This document shows positions 45,600 through 55,744 of a stretch of 64,000 bases of DNA, one piece after another (within the stretch, counting starts at the first letter, position 1; every line of letters begins with the position of its first letter). The translations under genes were made by a program, and so were the position numbers. Under the pieces are notes generated by a model. That model ran no database searches and was not told the DNA's origin. It saw nothing but the letters and a program-made list of their open reading frames with translations. Source of the stretch: Hermatobates lingyangjiaoensis (Eukaryota; Arthropoda; Insecta; Hemiptera; Hermatobatidae). Location of the stretch: NCBI GenBank assembly GCA_026182355.1, contig JAPFBL010000034.1, positions 620,001-684,000 on the forward strand. Direction: 5' to 3'.

Positions 45600-47879
45600 C
45601 AAGTATTTTAATAAACTAGCATTGCCAGTAGAACAGAATGTTTTGTAATTGAGCGAATGCAATCTATACTGATATATAAAGCAAGACCCGTAACTGCTGA
45701 CTCATCAACGCGGAGCTCAAACTCCTGAAGCGAGATAAAAGGAATTTAAAGTCGATTCCTTTCTTCTTCCAGGCAAACAACAACGGATTTTTGAATATTC
45801 AGTCCATAATGGTGTAAAATACGATTTTGTTTCATGAGTTGAAAAACTTGATGTTAAAATATTCAGTTGGAAATACCTTAAAATCAGAAACTATATAGAA
45901 AATATAAAATCATTTAGTCGATTACGAATGTGATTTTCCAGAACAAATCTTTAAGACGTCCATGAAGTCTATGAAGCAAGGGCAATAGAAAATGTTTTGG
46001 CCCAAAGCGAATTCCCAAAATATAATTTTGAAAAGTACCCTAGATCCTCGAATATTCGTACTAGTAGAGACCAAGACAGGTTGGGAAACAGAAAAGTCCG
46101 GAAATTGGTAGCTCTGGTAAGTGGTAGCCTAATGGTTGACAGAATGCCAAGACGTATCATACAATCACAGCAACTTTCTAGAAGGGCTAGGCTATCTTAA
46201 TTTCTCTTACTTTAGCACACTACATATTTAATTTAAATAAACACTGTTAATTATTAATACATAATAAACTTTATAATAAACAAAAAAAAAGGTACAGTTT
46301 GCATAAGATAACGAAATTGGAGTAGCTTAGGCTACTTGGTCACACTCTGCCCTCATTGTGAATTACTATTATCCGGATAATAATTTCCGCTATTCAGAAG
46401 AGAAAAAAAAACAAAAACTTGAAAGTACAGTTTCTTGAATACGGAAACTCGAGGGTCCAATGTATTTCACTTCAATATATGAGCTGATTTTCGCTTATTT
46501 GTTTTCTTCGTAAGAACTAAACGAATATGCTATTTTTATGGAAAAAACCATATATTTTATATTGTATATTATTTAAAATTGTGCAACTGGTCATGCGTAC
46601 ATTGGTAATAATGTATGTATTTAATAATACTGTATAGGTAATACATATGTATTACACACATAATTGTTGATATTAATATAAAATATTAATTTTATATTAA
46701 TGTTTTAATATAATGAAACCATTAATTAAAGTCCATGAAACCATCATGGACAAAATGATAGAGAGGGCTGATGTGTGGAAAATGGTTGACGGTCTAGTCA
46801 GAAATATCCTCTCTACAAAAATGAGACACTTTGAAGAGAATAACTAATTCAAAATCCAAGGATGCCTTTCGTAAGGGAATGAATGGCCTAGCTTGAGGTA
46901 ATGTGGGAAACAGTTCCTGGTCACCTCTTGGAATGGCTATTTGTAAAAACGTGTTCCGTGTTTTAAAAGGATTGTAAAAAAAAGATCTGTGTTAAATGAT
47001 TAATATTACATCCTTTTGAATATGTTAACTTAGGATCATGACCTGAAAAAATGGTGTAAACAGGAAAGCATGAATACTGTAGGCAAATGAAATCAATAGA
47101 ACGGGACCGACTTGCCTAAAACTTACCCATATTGATTGAAAGTGGTACATTAAAACTTTCCAAAACAGTGTCCTCAGGTTTCTTGATAAAACAACATTTG
47201 TTAGCAGTTTTCCAGGAAAATTTTAAGATCGCAAAGGGATTGTAACAGTAATATGATTATCATGTGATGAGAATTTCCAGAAATTCAATATAATGTTAGC
47301 TCATTTCAAACATACACTAAGCTCTGATCTAATCAAAAATACAGCGATTTAATCACTGGCATACAATACCGAATATGCAAGGCGAGAAATCAATAACAAA
47401 CAAATCCTCACTTTATTTGTTAAAATATTGTTTTTTTAATTTAAAAAAAATTGATGCCAATAATTATTATTTTGACTAGAAATTATTAATTCGTATAATA
47501 ATTCTCAGCACCAATAATTTATAAAAATAAAAAAAATTAAATTAACTTTTTTTAAAGAAATTACATTTCATAGTATATTTTGGTTAACTTTTATATGTAA
47601 TGAAATTATAACGTGGTTTCCAGCAAATGGAAAGAAATGTCATGTCTGGAAATGACAGTTCCATGTCCTCCGTCTGACGTCAGCTCAAATACAAGTTGAA
47701 TTTTTTGTATCAAGATTAAATATAATGTTTGAATAATTAAAAGTGCAATATACAGCTGGTAAAAAAAGTTTTTCAATTCTCGCTGAAGGAGTTCTTAGGC
47801 AAATGTCAATTTCCATTGCTCTAAAACCCTGATTGAATCATGTAAATAGTGCTTTATTTACCTTATTTATTATTTATAT
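45600..47879. other. No gene confirmed
   Basis: A plus-strand frame at 45997-46200 (67 codons) and its minus-strand overlap are of mixed composition, but I recognise nothing. The rest is AT-rich with short palindromic AT stretches near 46670-46720. Confidence 0.3.
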
Positions 47880-48205
47880 AGGGTCAGGGTAGCCCAGTGG
47901 CAACGTACTTACTTCTGGACTAGTAGATTCGGGGTTCAATACCCACTCTGGCCCTCAATTTATTCACTTGGTAGGTAAATATATTTGCATGTCGTTCCTC
48001 GAAGAGGGCGTCACTCAGTCGGTTCCGAGCCTGCACGATGTCACATTAAAAATCCCTACTTCAAATACACTTGAGTTAGGAAATATTTAGGACTCGCCAC
48101 GTAGAATCAATTTTCTTTGTGATTTAGTAAAAAAAATCACAAAAGGCCCATGTTCGGCTTATGTGTGGGACTGCTACTGCAACCTAACCTACCTAACATA
48201 AAGTA
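47880..48205 (+). mobile_element. tRNA-derived SINE, tail type 1 with CCTAA end
   Basis: A box GGGTAGCCCAGTGG, B box GGGGTTCAATACCC, body, and tail type 1 with AAGGCCCATGTTCGGC. It ends with TGCAACCTAACCTACCTAAC. A short palindromic insertion (GTGATTTAGTAAAAAAAATCAC) interrupts the tail. Confidence 0.8.
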
Positions 48206-48674
48206 ACAAGTTTGATTTGAATGCTCACTTTTGAATAATTAACACCAAGAAATTATTAGTATTATTCATCAACCTATCAAAGACGAATTCAAAAATGATT
48301 GATCTGAAGTTGTGACAAAGTTTAATAATATTCCTCTAGGAATTTGTACGAATCAGAAAAAAAATTACATACGAGAAGGTAACAACGAGTATAAATTATC
48401 CTTGAACAACTCAGAAGTAGAGCAATGAGTAAATGTTACTACTAATCTATAGACAATAAAGCAAGAAGTTTTAAAAAAAAACAGGTTTTATAAATAGAGT
48501 CCAATAAGTTTAGAAGGTCTAATGGCTTAACTCAGTTATTCTTTGTAACATTATCTGCTACCCCTAACGTCCACTTCTCTGGTTTCTCTTTAACCAACCT
48601 ATCCCCCTTCACAAAATTACTTCCTAAATAAATTATCTACTTTCTTGTCCTTTTTCATCCTTTTAAACAGCTCC

Positions 48675-48679
<5 letters not shown>

Positions 48680-48715
<36 letters not shown>
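48680..48715. repeat. (TA)n tract
   Basis: Pure TA run at the outer left end of the PLE palindrome. Confidence 0.9.
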
Positions 48716-48720
<5 letters not shown>

Positions 48721-48878
48721 TACGTTGGCAGCAGGTCTTCTCTCAAACATATGTTGTTAAAATTTGCAGCAGCTTCTGCACTCACTAACTTTAAGCTGGT
48801 GGCCTCGATCCTTCGGGCGATTTTTCTTTCTTCTGGCTGCAGTTGCCACAGCATCTGTCCTAGAGACATCTTCAATAT

Positions 48879-48921
48879 TACACGAGCTTTCGACCATAGG
48901 AACATTGGTCATCTTCAGGTA
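48879..48921 (-). ncRNA. Hammerhead-like motif, family G
   Basis: Minus strand: CTAC, CTGAAGA, extra T, stem II GACCA/TGGTC with a 10-base loop, GAAA, GC, TC, GTG. Helix I is G-C, U-A, G-U. The palindrome is AGCT. Confidence 0.55.
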
Positions 48922-48978
48922 GAGCATGCCTTGTAGTAAACAGCTTAAATGCCAATCAGGTTGCCTAATTCGAACCAA

Positions 48979-49305
48979 TCAGAGCGCAGGGTTAAGGCTG
49001 CTGCTCTGATTGGACCTCATGCTCGGCTCCAGGCTCCTGCTCGTCGGAATTACATACATGTCCTTGACCTGGAGGTTTATAGAGGGGTTCCTTTCCTTTA
49101 TGTACAGGGCTTCCAATATTTGTAGCTTCTCCGCATTCTGTTCCGCCTGTATGATGGCAGTGCCCTGCACCAGCATCTCCCTCGTCAGCTGAGTGTTGTG
49201 TTTTTCCTGTGTATGTTTCTTGGGGGCTCCCGCAGTTAAATGAAGAGTTAGCCTCCTAGAGAGCTTAGTCGCAGTCATCCCAATGTACTTGGAAGGCCTT
49301 CCAAG
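48979..49305 (-). pseudogene. PLE GIY-YIG domain, left palindrome arm
   Basis: Minus strand reads SKYIGMTATKLSRRLTLHL, then HTQEKHNTQLTREMLVQG and LEALYIKERNPSINLQ. These are the YIGMT motif, the LSRRL.LH segment with the catalytic Arg, and the E-containing ILEALYIKE segment of PLE endonucleases. The reading frame is open but starts at the palindrome centre, so RT and the first part of the nuclease domain are missing. Confidence 0.85.
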
Positions 49306-49614
49306 TACATTGGGATGACTGCGACTAAGCTCTCTAGGAGGCTAACTCTTCATTTAACTGCGGGAGCCCCCAAGAAACATACACAGGAAAAACACAACAC
49401 TCAGCTGACGAGGGAGATGCTGGTGCAGGGCACTGCCATCATACAGGCGGAACAGAATGCGGAGAAGCTACAAATATTGGAAGCCCTGTACATAAAGGAA
49501 AGGAACCCCTCTATAAACCTCCAGGTCAAGGACATGTATGTAATTCCGACGAGCAGGAGCCTGGAGCCGAGCATGAGGTCCAATCAGAGCAGCAGCCTTA
49601 ACCCTGCGCTCTGA
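49288..49614 (+). pseudogene. PLE GIY-YIG domain, right palindrome arm
   Basis: This is the exact mirror of the left arm copy, with an identical predicted peptide. Both frames cross the palindrome centre. Neither can encode a complete endonuclease. Confidence 0.85.
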
Positions 49615-49671
49615 TTGGTTCGAATTAGTCAACCTGATTGGCATTTAAGCTGTTTACTACAAGGCATGCTC

Positions 49672-49714
49672 TACCTGAAGATGACCAATGTTCCTATGGT
49701 CGAAAGCTCGTGTA
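49672..49714 (+). ncRNA. Hammerhead-like motif, family G (mate)
   Basis: CTGAAGA at 49675-49681, extra T, stem II GACCA/TGGTC, GAAA at 49702-49705, GC, TC, GTG. Same state as the minus-strand mate. Confidence 0.55.
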
Positions 49715-49841
49715 ATATTGAAGATGTCTCTAGGACAGATGCTGTGGCAACTGCAGCCAGAAGAAAGAAAAATCGCCCGAAGGATCGAGGCCACCAGCTT
49801 AAAGTTAGTGAGTGCAGAAGCTGCTGCAAATTTTAACAATA

Positions 49842-49858
49842 TATATATATATATATAT
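49842..49858. repeat. (TA)n tract
   Basis: Short TA run at the right end of the palindrome. Confidence 0.85.
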
Positions 49859-49879
49859 GCTATAATGCCAGATTAGATA

Positions 49880-50024
49880 TTGAAAAAGACGAGCCAATCA
49901 CTGTTGCGTATCATTTTGGATTGCATATCATTTTTCAGAAAACGTTTTCTGAAAAAAAGAAAACCCACAACCATTAAGAAGTGTCCAAAATGATACGCAA
50001 CAGTGATTGGCTCGTCTTTTTCAA
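49880..50024. repeat. Perfect 41-bp inverted repeat
   Basis: Arms 49880-49920 and 49984-50024 are exact reverse complements, beginning TTGAAAAAGACGAGCC. The loop contains a second smaller hairpin (TTTTCAGAAAACGTTTTCTGAAAA). No hammerhead core and no coding. It could be a very short foldback MITE. AT dinucleotides flank it. Confidence 0.85.
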
Positions 50025-50029
50025 TATAT

Positions 50030-50894
50030 ATATATTTAACTTTTTTCAATTTCATTATATGTTTTTTTTTATTAATTTTAGGCCAAGGGTTCTTTGAGGT
50101 TGCTTGTATTTCTGTTGTATTATTCTTTCTTTTTGCACCTAACTTAAATTTCTTAAAGAAATGAAATGCTTCCAAATCTTTGTATGTGTTTCTTACTGAC
50201 GAACATTAACTTTTCTTTAACCATTTCTTCATGCCTGTTTTAAGTAAAACAAAGAAATTTCCTCCGATACTCTATGCGTCTTACATTTATATACATTATA
50301 AATATAAACTTAGAGATATCTACAAAAAAGTATGAATTCTTTCCAATAATTCAATACCAACTCTGGTCCTCAATTTTTTCACGCGGGAGGTAAATAAATC
50401 TGCGTGTCATAAACGCAGATTGTTATAATAATTATTAATGTTATAGTAATTATCAATAGGTACTTATAATTAACAATTTATATTTCGCTAAATGAATGAA
50501 GTAATCTGATATTTATAACAAAGGAAATTTTCCACGTTTACTTAATGAAGTATTAATTAATGAAGCCTCACCGACCGAGTTCAGACGACTCACCAGCAGA
50601 AATTAGGGGTTAGATTACATGTTAATATTCTTTCATAATTTAACTTACTAACTCCTGCAGCACTAGCAACATGCATGTCTTCCCTTTTACTAAATTTCTT
50701 AAACATTTATATATTTTACAAATATTTCTATATTATATATTTCTATATTATATATTTTATATATTTATATACAATGTATATATATTATATAATATATATT
50801 TATATATAAATTTATATATTCCTAAACTGCGGGTACGATATAAAATGGGCAAGACAGTATGTAACTGGTCTTGTCCAGATTTTAAAACATATAT
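50030..50894. other. AT-rich; short SINE fragment at 50351-50410
   Basis: 50351-50410 matches the SINE body only (CTCTGGTCCTCAATTTTTTC, GCGGGAGGTAAATAAATCTG). 50700-50830 is an extreme AT stretch with TATATA words. No gene. Confidence 0.5.
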
Positions 50895-51015
50895 ATTAAT
50901 ATCAATCAAAACCACAAAAAGGAATGAGAAAAAAGACTAACATCTTTCAGAGAATGTTCGTCCGAGTCAAATCCCAACGTTGATTGGTATTTCACGTGTT
51001 TATTGTAAAACCGCG
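50895..51015. mobile_element. PLE family A remnant
   Basis: Decayed pieces of the left arm (AAAACCACAAAAAGGAATGA, GACTAACATCTTTCA, CGTCCGAGTCAAA) and of the right end (GATTGGTATTTCACGTGTTT). The hammerhead core is destroyed. Confidence 0.45.
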
Positions 51016-51073
51016 TACTATATATATATACACAAAAAAAAGAAACGGTCCAGCGGACTTTTTAAATACAATA

Positions 51074-51181
51074 AATTCAAAACGAAGGAAACACAGAGAA
51101 AGACACAGACATAACTCACATCGAAATATCGATGTGAGTTATGTCTGTGTCTTTCTGTGTGTTTCCTTCGTTTTGAATTTA
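51074..51181. repeat. Near-perfect palindrome, family E flank
   Basis: Arms AAATTCAAAACGAAGGAAAC and AGACACAGACATAACTCACA are mirrored almost exactly. Their text resembles the outer arms of the family E hairpin at 54715-55345 (AAAGACACTACAGAACTCAC), but the centre is just CATCGAAATATCGATG, without CTGA or stem II. It looks like a family E hairpin whose ribozyme core was deleted. Confidence 0.6.
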
Positions 51182-51182
51182 T

Positions 51183-51184
51183 TT

Positions 51185-51243
<59 letters not shown>
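51183..51243. repeat. (TA)n tract
   Basis: A TA run of about 55-60 bp directly at the outer end of a family A PLE copy. Confidence 0.9.
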
Positions 51244-51245
<2 letters not shown>

Positions 51246-51650
51246 ATGATCAAACCACAATAAGAAATGGGAAAACAAGACTAAGATCTTTCAACCGTAA
51301 CAAGTGGTCTTCAAAAACCCAACTAAAACACTAGATGCAGAAAACATCTGTTGAGGGGTTGAGAAGAGTGGGAGGGGAGAGTGGTATTTTAAAAGGGTGA
51401 AAGCGCAGGAAAGGACTAATGTCCTGAAAGGGATGTTTGGGGAAACAAAGGAGTACAGTAAGAAAGAGTAAAAAACTATCCGCTAGCTGTCAACCCTCTT
51501 AGAAGAGGCCATTGCCATCGTAACGAAAGTATCAAGTTTGAAGAGACCGTTACTAATGTTTATAATATTTGATCAATTAAATTTAATTAGAGACGATTCA
51601 ATAATATTTCTTAACAACATTGATTTTTCATAGGTAATAAATTTAGCTCC
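51244..51650 (-). mobile_element. 5'-truncated PLE, family A, minus strand
   Basis: Reverse complement of the 3' region at 31373-31770, including the tail of the GIY-YIG coding part (51490-51650). The hammerhead motif is broken: the CTGACGA side and its flank are deleted (only TTGAAGACCA remains). The copy ends at GAGCT, exactly where another PLE in the opposite orientation begins. Confidence 0.75.
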
Positions 51651-51656
51651 TGAAGT

Positions 51657-52519
51657 TTGATAGACTTCAACACTGAAGTTTACCGGAAGCCATCAAACCC
51701 TGGTCTCTGTCTAAACTGCCAGAGTGAGTGCCCAGATAGATATAAGGTATCTACAATTAATGCTTATATAAAAAGGGCACTCACCCACTGTACGGACTGG
51801 ACTCTCATACACAACGAAATTGACAAGTGTACACAAGTCCTTGTCAATAACGGATTTTCAAACAAATCAGTGGCCAATGCAGTGAAAATATATTTAGAAA
51901 AATGGCACAACAACAACATGAAGAATGACCGAAAACCTGGTGAACAAATACAGCTCTTTTATAAAGCGTATTGAGCACTGAGTATAAACAGGAAGAACGA
52001 GCCCTTAGAAAATTAATTTATAACAATGTTGAACCAACTAACGAAGGTGACGTACTAAAGATTACCATCTACTACAAGAGTAAAAGGACTCAAAACTTGC
52101 TAATTTCTAACCGTCCGAGAGTTGACATCCCAGACCTCAATCGTGGTCACCTAGTGTACCAATACACTTGCACCACAGGGAACTGTGCAGCCCTGCCCTC
52201 TAGGTACATCAGGATGACTAGGACGGAACTGTCAAGACGTCTGACTCTCTATCTCACGACAGGAGCACCAAGGAACCATGCAGAAGAGACACATGGTATT
52301 CCCCTGTCTAGGCAGACCCTGGTTGAGGGTACTACCATCCTACATGTTAATAGTGATTTTAATAGACTTGAAATCTTAGAAGCTGTGTACATTAAAGACT
52401 TGTTACCTAGTTTAAATGTACAAAGTAATTACTTCAATGTAATTCCTAGTTTTAAGAATATAGATAATTTTTTTAAATTAGTAAGAAAGGAGGGCGATGA
52501 CCGAGTTAGGTTGAGTTGA
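51657..52519 (+). pseudogene. PLE RT C-terminal part plus GIY-YIG domain
   Basis: The first frame (51657-51974) reads FNTEVYRKPSNPGLCL and later YKVSTINAYIKRALTHC, the conserved end of the PLE reverse transcriptase (VYRKPT.TG..L followed by YK...I...I.RA). A one-base shift near 51970 leads into the second frame (51971-52519): ITIYYKSKRTQNLL, HLVYQYTCTTGNC, YIRMTRTELSRRLTLYL and LEILEAVYIKDLLPSLN. The Cys motif and GIY-YIG domain are recognisable, with R in place of the G in YIGMT. RT palm and fingers are missing. The element is dead because of truncation, the frameshift and the changed motif. Confidence 0.85.
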
Positions 52520-52648
52520 AGGGCCATAAGTTTTTTGTTGACCCGCACTCACCCCTACTCCATCCCCACCACCAACTTTCACTTCGACAGAACAGCAGTG
52601 TTCAGTTGGCATTTAAACGCCAAAGTAGTTAGTAATATATATACATAG
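52520..52648 (+). mobile_element. PLE 3' UTR, left of nested hAT
   Basis: Sequence between the GIY-YIG stop and the hAT insertion. It contains GTTCAGTTGGCATTTAAACG, close to TTGGCATTTAAGCTG in the family G copies at 49640. The PLE continues at 53461. Confidence 0.65.
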
Positions 52649-53452
52649 CAGTGGCGATTTCTCAGGGAATGCAACACATGCATTGCATGCATAGAATTCA
52701 TCTTTAAAGAAACCAAAATGTTCGAGACTCGAAATATTTAAAGGAACCCCTTTTTTTTATTCCACAGGCTAAGGAACCATTTTCTATGATTGCGCTAAGC
52801 TTCCCAATGCAGGGGTTTACTCTTATCATTTCTGGTTAATGAAAATGGTCTTAATTGCCAAGAGAAACAAGAACGAAGTTTGCATACACTGCAACTCAGG
52901 CTTGCTGAGCTCCTCAAATACATACTGGAAAGTGATTTGCACACAGGTCTTCCGGAAATTTATGAACTCATGAATTTGGTTATGACTATTCCCATAACAA
53001 CAGCAAGTGTTGAGAGATCGTTTTCTGCCCTCAAAAGAATTAAAAGTTATTTACGAAGCTCCCAAAGTGAAGAGCGATTGTCTACTTTATCCCTAATTTC
53101 AATTGAAAGACATTTACTTAAAGATCTCATGGCAGATAGAGAGAAGTTTTATGGTTTTGTTATCGAAGAATTTTGCAAGAAGTTTTTATTCAAATGATGT
53201 ATTGTGTATCTCTTTCTTTAATAAAAACATTTTTTGCCTATTTTTATTGTATTGGTTAATAAAAGTTAATGTTAATAGTGTTTCCAAATAAAACCTGATT
53301 CAAATCCCCATAAAATGTTTTTTTTATCCCCATCATTATCCTTTTGTGCAACATGAAAAGACTGAACATGAGAATTAGAAGGGTATTTCTCTGTATTTCT
53401 TTTATTCTTTGAAAATTGCATGCCTAAAGAAAAAGGTCAGGAGTCGCCACTG
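52649..53452 (+). mobile_element. hAT element nested in a PLE
   Basis: The ends are CAGTGGCGATTTCTC and, in reverse complement, CAGTGGCGACTCCTG. The 8-bp duplication ATACATAG lies on both sides (52641-52648 and 53453-53460). At 804 bp it is internally deleted and keeps only the transposase C-terminus. It inserted into the PLE 3' UTR after that PLE had arrived. Confidence 0.9.
52880..53197 (+). pseudogene. hAT transposase C-terminal dimerisation region
   Basis: The frame reads IPITTASVERSFSALKRIKS, then YLRSSQSEERLSTLSLISIE. This is the hAT C-terminal dimerisation domain, closest in wording to ZMYM1-like transposases (P.T.ASVERSFS.LK.IK..LRSTM...RL..L). About 105 codons remain, ending in a stop near 53197. 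The zinc-finger and DDE parts were lost in the internal deletion. Confidence 0.85.
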
Positions 53453-53460
53453 ATACATAG

Positions 53461-53755
53461 TTAATATAAGTAGTTTAAGAACCTGACGATGACCCATGGG
53501 GACGAAAGCTTGTTATGTTAGTTTAATCTAGTGTAGTGATTAATTAAATATAGTTATCCCCAGTGAAATGTTTATTTAGTGTTTCAGCCTTCTGAATGTC
53601 TTATGCTAGCTTGCTTTGGCAATTATCACCTGCTCAAAAGAAAATTGTAAGAAAAATAGAAGTTATAAGTAGGAAAACGTGAATGCAGAATCTGCTTTCA
53701 AATTCAATAATACATGCTCGAAAGAGGACTTGCTGCCGAAATACACTAATATATA
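53461..53755 (+). mobile_element. PLE terminus after nested hAT
   Basis: This resumes the PLE interrupted at 52648. It contains a hammerhead-like motif and, near its end, AAATTCAATAATACATGCTC then GACTTGCTGCCGAAATAC before TATATAT, parallel to the tail of the family G palindrome. Confidence 0.7.
53480..53514 (+). ncRNA. Hammerhead-like motif, family G type
   Basis: AAC, CTGACGA at 53483-53489, extra T, stem II GACCC/GGGAC with one mismatch, GAAA at 53504-53507, GC, TT, GTT. Helix I pairs AAC with GTT. The palindrome is AGCT. Confidence 0.55.
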
Positions 53756-53940
53756 TATCAATGATCAAACCACAATAAGAAATGGGAAAACAAGACTAAG
53801 ATCTTTCAACCGTAACAAGCGGTCTTCGTCAGAGGCAAAAACCCAACTTCAGTTGGGTTGAAAGATCTTAGTCTTGTTTTCCCATTTCTTATTGTGGTTT
53901 GATCATTGATTGTTATTTCACGTGTTTATGTGAAATCTTT
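53756..53940. mobile_element. PLE terminal hairpin, family A
   Basis: Left arm complete with a minus-strand motif at 53794-53835 (CTGACGA, stem II, GAAA, GATC, TT intact; helix I GCCT with two good pairs). The right arm has lost the CTGACGA and stem II part, jumping from CAGTTGGG to TTGAAAGATC. (TA)n follows. Confidence 0.7.
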
Positions 53941-54405
53941 TTATATATATATATATATATATATTTAAATATTTGTTATTATGGATATATATTTAAAATG
54001 TATCCATGTAGAGCATTGAATTATTGTATCATTTTGATAATTAAAAGAACTGGAAAACCAGACACTATTAATATCTAATAAAGTATTTGTAATGAAATTA
54101 TTTTATAGAAAAAACTAGAAGGGAAAAAGAAATGTTGTTTAGCTTGACGTTAATAAAGGTCAGCCATGACCTTAATCTGCAAGTAGAAAAAAGAGCCTGG
54201 AAGGATTTAGGAAATTACCTGTTATAGAGTTACATCACTTACCAAAGCCGGAGACAACAAACAAAATCGATCAACCCAACCTACTCCAGTCATTTTTCAA
54301 CGAATGGATACCTTTACTATGCAGGAGTGCTTGAGTGATGAACATGAAAACTGGTTCAGTAACGAAAAACTTATAGCACAACAGTTGCTAGTTGCTATAT
54401 AATAC

Positions 54406-54440
<35 letters not shown>
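53941..54440. other. AT-rich spacer with (TA)n at 54408-54438
   Basis: No gene. The TA run at 54408-54438 borders the next PLE terminus. Confidence 0.5.
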
Positions 54441-54443
<3 letters not shown>

Positions 54444-54712
54444 TTTTCGTTGGAAATACAATCCGAAACGGACAAATATAGTTCAATGTAGAAAAGGAAA
54501 CATAGAGAAATCAAAAGTACACACTTCCAGTCTCTAATTTTCGGTTTGAACCGACTTCAGTAGAGATAAGTGACAGTCTCTGAACCATTAAGCTTGGTTT
54601 CCCTCTCTTATCTCTCCTGAAGACGGTTCAAACAAAAAATTGGAGACTGTAAGAGTGTGCTTTTGATTTCTGTTATGTTTCCTTTTCTATATTGAACTAT
54701 ATATATATATAC
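54441..54712. mobile_element. PLE terminal hairpin, family D
   Basis: Inverted arms share AGTTCAATGTAGAAAAGGAA and CACACTTCCAGTCTCTAATT on the left and AATTGGAGACTGTAAGAGTG on the right. The plus-strand motif (54613-54646) keeps CTGAAGA at 54616-54622 but has AAAA for GAAA. The minus-strand one has CTGAAGT. Both are probably inactive. Confidence 0.6.
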
Positions 54713-54757
54713 ACTTTAACACATAGAAAAGAACACAGAAAGACACTACAGAACTCA

Positions 54758-54791
54758 CTTCGATATTTCGACATCCGTCGTCATCGGGAAG
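54758..54791 (-). ncRNA. Hammerhead-like motif, family E, position 4 changed
   Basis: Minus strand: CTTC, CCGATGA, extra C, GAC/GTC stem with loop GGAT, GAAA, TA, TC, GAAG. Helix I pairs over four bases. U4 is C, which should harm catalysis. The palindrome is ATAT. Confidence 0.45.
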
Positions 54792-54946
54792 AAGTGCGAA
54801 GTACTCCCGTTGAGAAGCAAACTGCTACTGGCCTCCAGAGCAACTCGTGGAACCACCGCAATGCTGCTCCCCAGCGGAGGAGAGGAAAAATAGAAATCCC
54901 TCCAATATTTATTTAGAAAACAAGTTAAAAAATATATAAAATACGA

Positions 54947-54951
<5 letters not shown>

Positions 54952-55026
<75 letters not shown>
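54952..55026. repeat. (TAA)n microsatellite
   Basis: About 24 TAA/ATA units with one short interruption, in the loop of the family E hairpin. Y-rich or I-rich frames are artefacts. Confidence 0.9.
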
Positions 55027-55027
<1 letters not shown>

Positions 55028-55261
55028 TAAAAAGTAATTAACGGTACAGGTTGAGACCAGGAGGAGAACGAGCCCCAAGGAGGCATATGAATGCCTCTTC
55101 GGAAGCTCTAAGGGTGACATGGGAATTAGACTCGGGGATTTGTTTGAGGAATTTGTTTTCTATTTTTCCTCTCCTCCGCTGGGGAGCAGCATTGCGGTGG
55201 TTCCACGAGTTACTCTGGAGGCCAGTAGCAGTTTGCTTCTCAACGCGAGTACTTCGCACTT

Positions 55262-55295
55262 CTTCCCGATGACGACGGATGTCGAAATATCGAAG
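55262..55295 (+). ncRNA. Hammerhead-like motif, family E (mate)
   Basis: Same structure and the same CCGATGA core change as the minus-strand mate, so the change predates or was shared by the inverted pair. Confidence 0.45.
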
Positions 55296-55349
55296 TGAGT
55301 TCTGTAGTGTCTTTCTGTGTTCTTTTCTATGTGTTAAAGTATATATTTA

Positions 55350-55382
<33 letters not shown>

Positions 55383-55435
55383 ATTTATGTATATATAAAA
55401 TAATTAAATGAAACGGTTCATCGGACTTTTAAATA

Positions 55436-55570
55436 AATACCAATTAAAAAAAAGATAGCACACAGATAGACACAGGAACAACTTACTTCTATATTTCGAC
55501 CATCGTCGTCATCAGGAGGCGAAGAGTCCCGCAGGAAGGCAGAGCGGCGACGCTAAATTACCTTTTTTTA
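55436..55570 (-). mobile_element. PLE-type terminus, family E, with intact core
   Basis: Single, minus-strand copy. The motif at 55486-55519 keeps CTGATGA, GAC/GTC stem, GAAA, TA, TA and G. Helix I has one firm pair. Following text GCGAAGAGTC resembles the inverse of the region at 15525-15545. Confidence 0.5.
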
Positions 55571-55591
55571 ATTAGTTTATATATATATATT

Positions 55592-55740
55592 TCAATGACG
55601 AAACCACAATATGAAATTGGAAAACAAGGCTAAGATCTTTCAACCATAACAAGGGATCTTCGTCAAAGTCAAAAACCCAACTGATACTGGGGTTTGGTCA
55701 TTGATTGTTGATTCACGTGTTTATGTGAAATCTTTTTATA
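55592..55740. mobile_element. PLE family A remnant pair
   Basis: The left arm (CAATGACGAAACCACAATAT … GATCTTTCAACCATAACAAG) has TTGACGA instead of CTGACGA in its motif. The right end is only the outer GGTTTGGTCATTGATTGTT plus TTCACGTGTTTATGTGAAAT. Confidence 0.55.
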
Positions 55741-55744
55741 TATA

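Larger units (their letters stand above)
48717..49841. mobile_element. PLE palindrome: two 3' ends head to head
   Basis: The two halves are inverted copies with only about one visible difference in more than 500 bp (G versus T in TTAG(G/T)CAACC). The centre is GGAAGGCCTTCC at about 49291-49302. Each half is a 5'-truncated PLE that starts inside the GIY-YIG domain and runs to the hammerhead-like motif and tail, next to (TA)n. The left half keeps about 35 bp more tail (GAAGACCTGCTGCC). The near-identity suggests recent formation or ongoing correction between arms. Confidence 0.9.
54715..55345. mobile_element. PLE-type hairpin, family E
   Basis: Inverted arms of about 180 bp (54715-54895 and 55158-55345) are nearly identical: ACATAGAAAAGAACACAGAA, motif, GAAGTGCGAAGTACT, TGGTTCCAC region and CAGCGGAGGAGAGGAAAAAT. 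The loop contains a (TAA)n run and single-copy text. Frames over the arms do not resemble known domains. Attribution to PLEs rests on the motif and on the shared architecture. Confidence 0.7.

Noticed and set aside
54755..55259. Open frames on both strands of the family E hairpin
   Set aside because: The same text appears in both arms, the frames change between arms, and a Y run comes from (TAA)n. No domain is recognisable.
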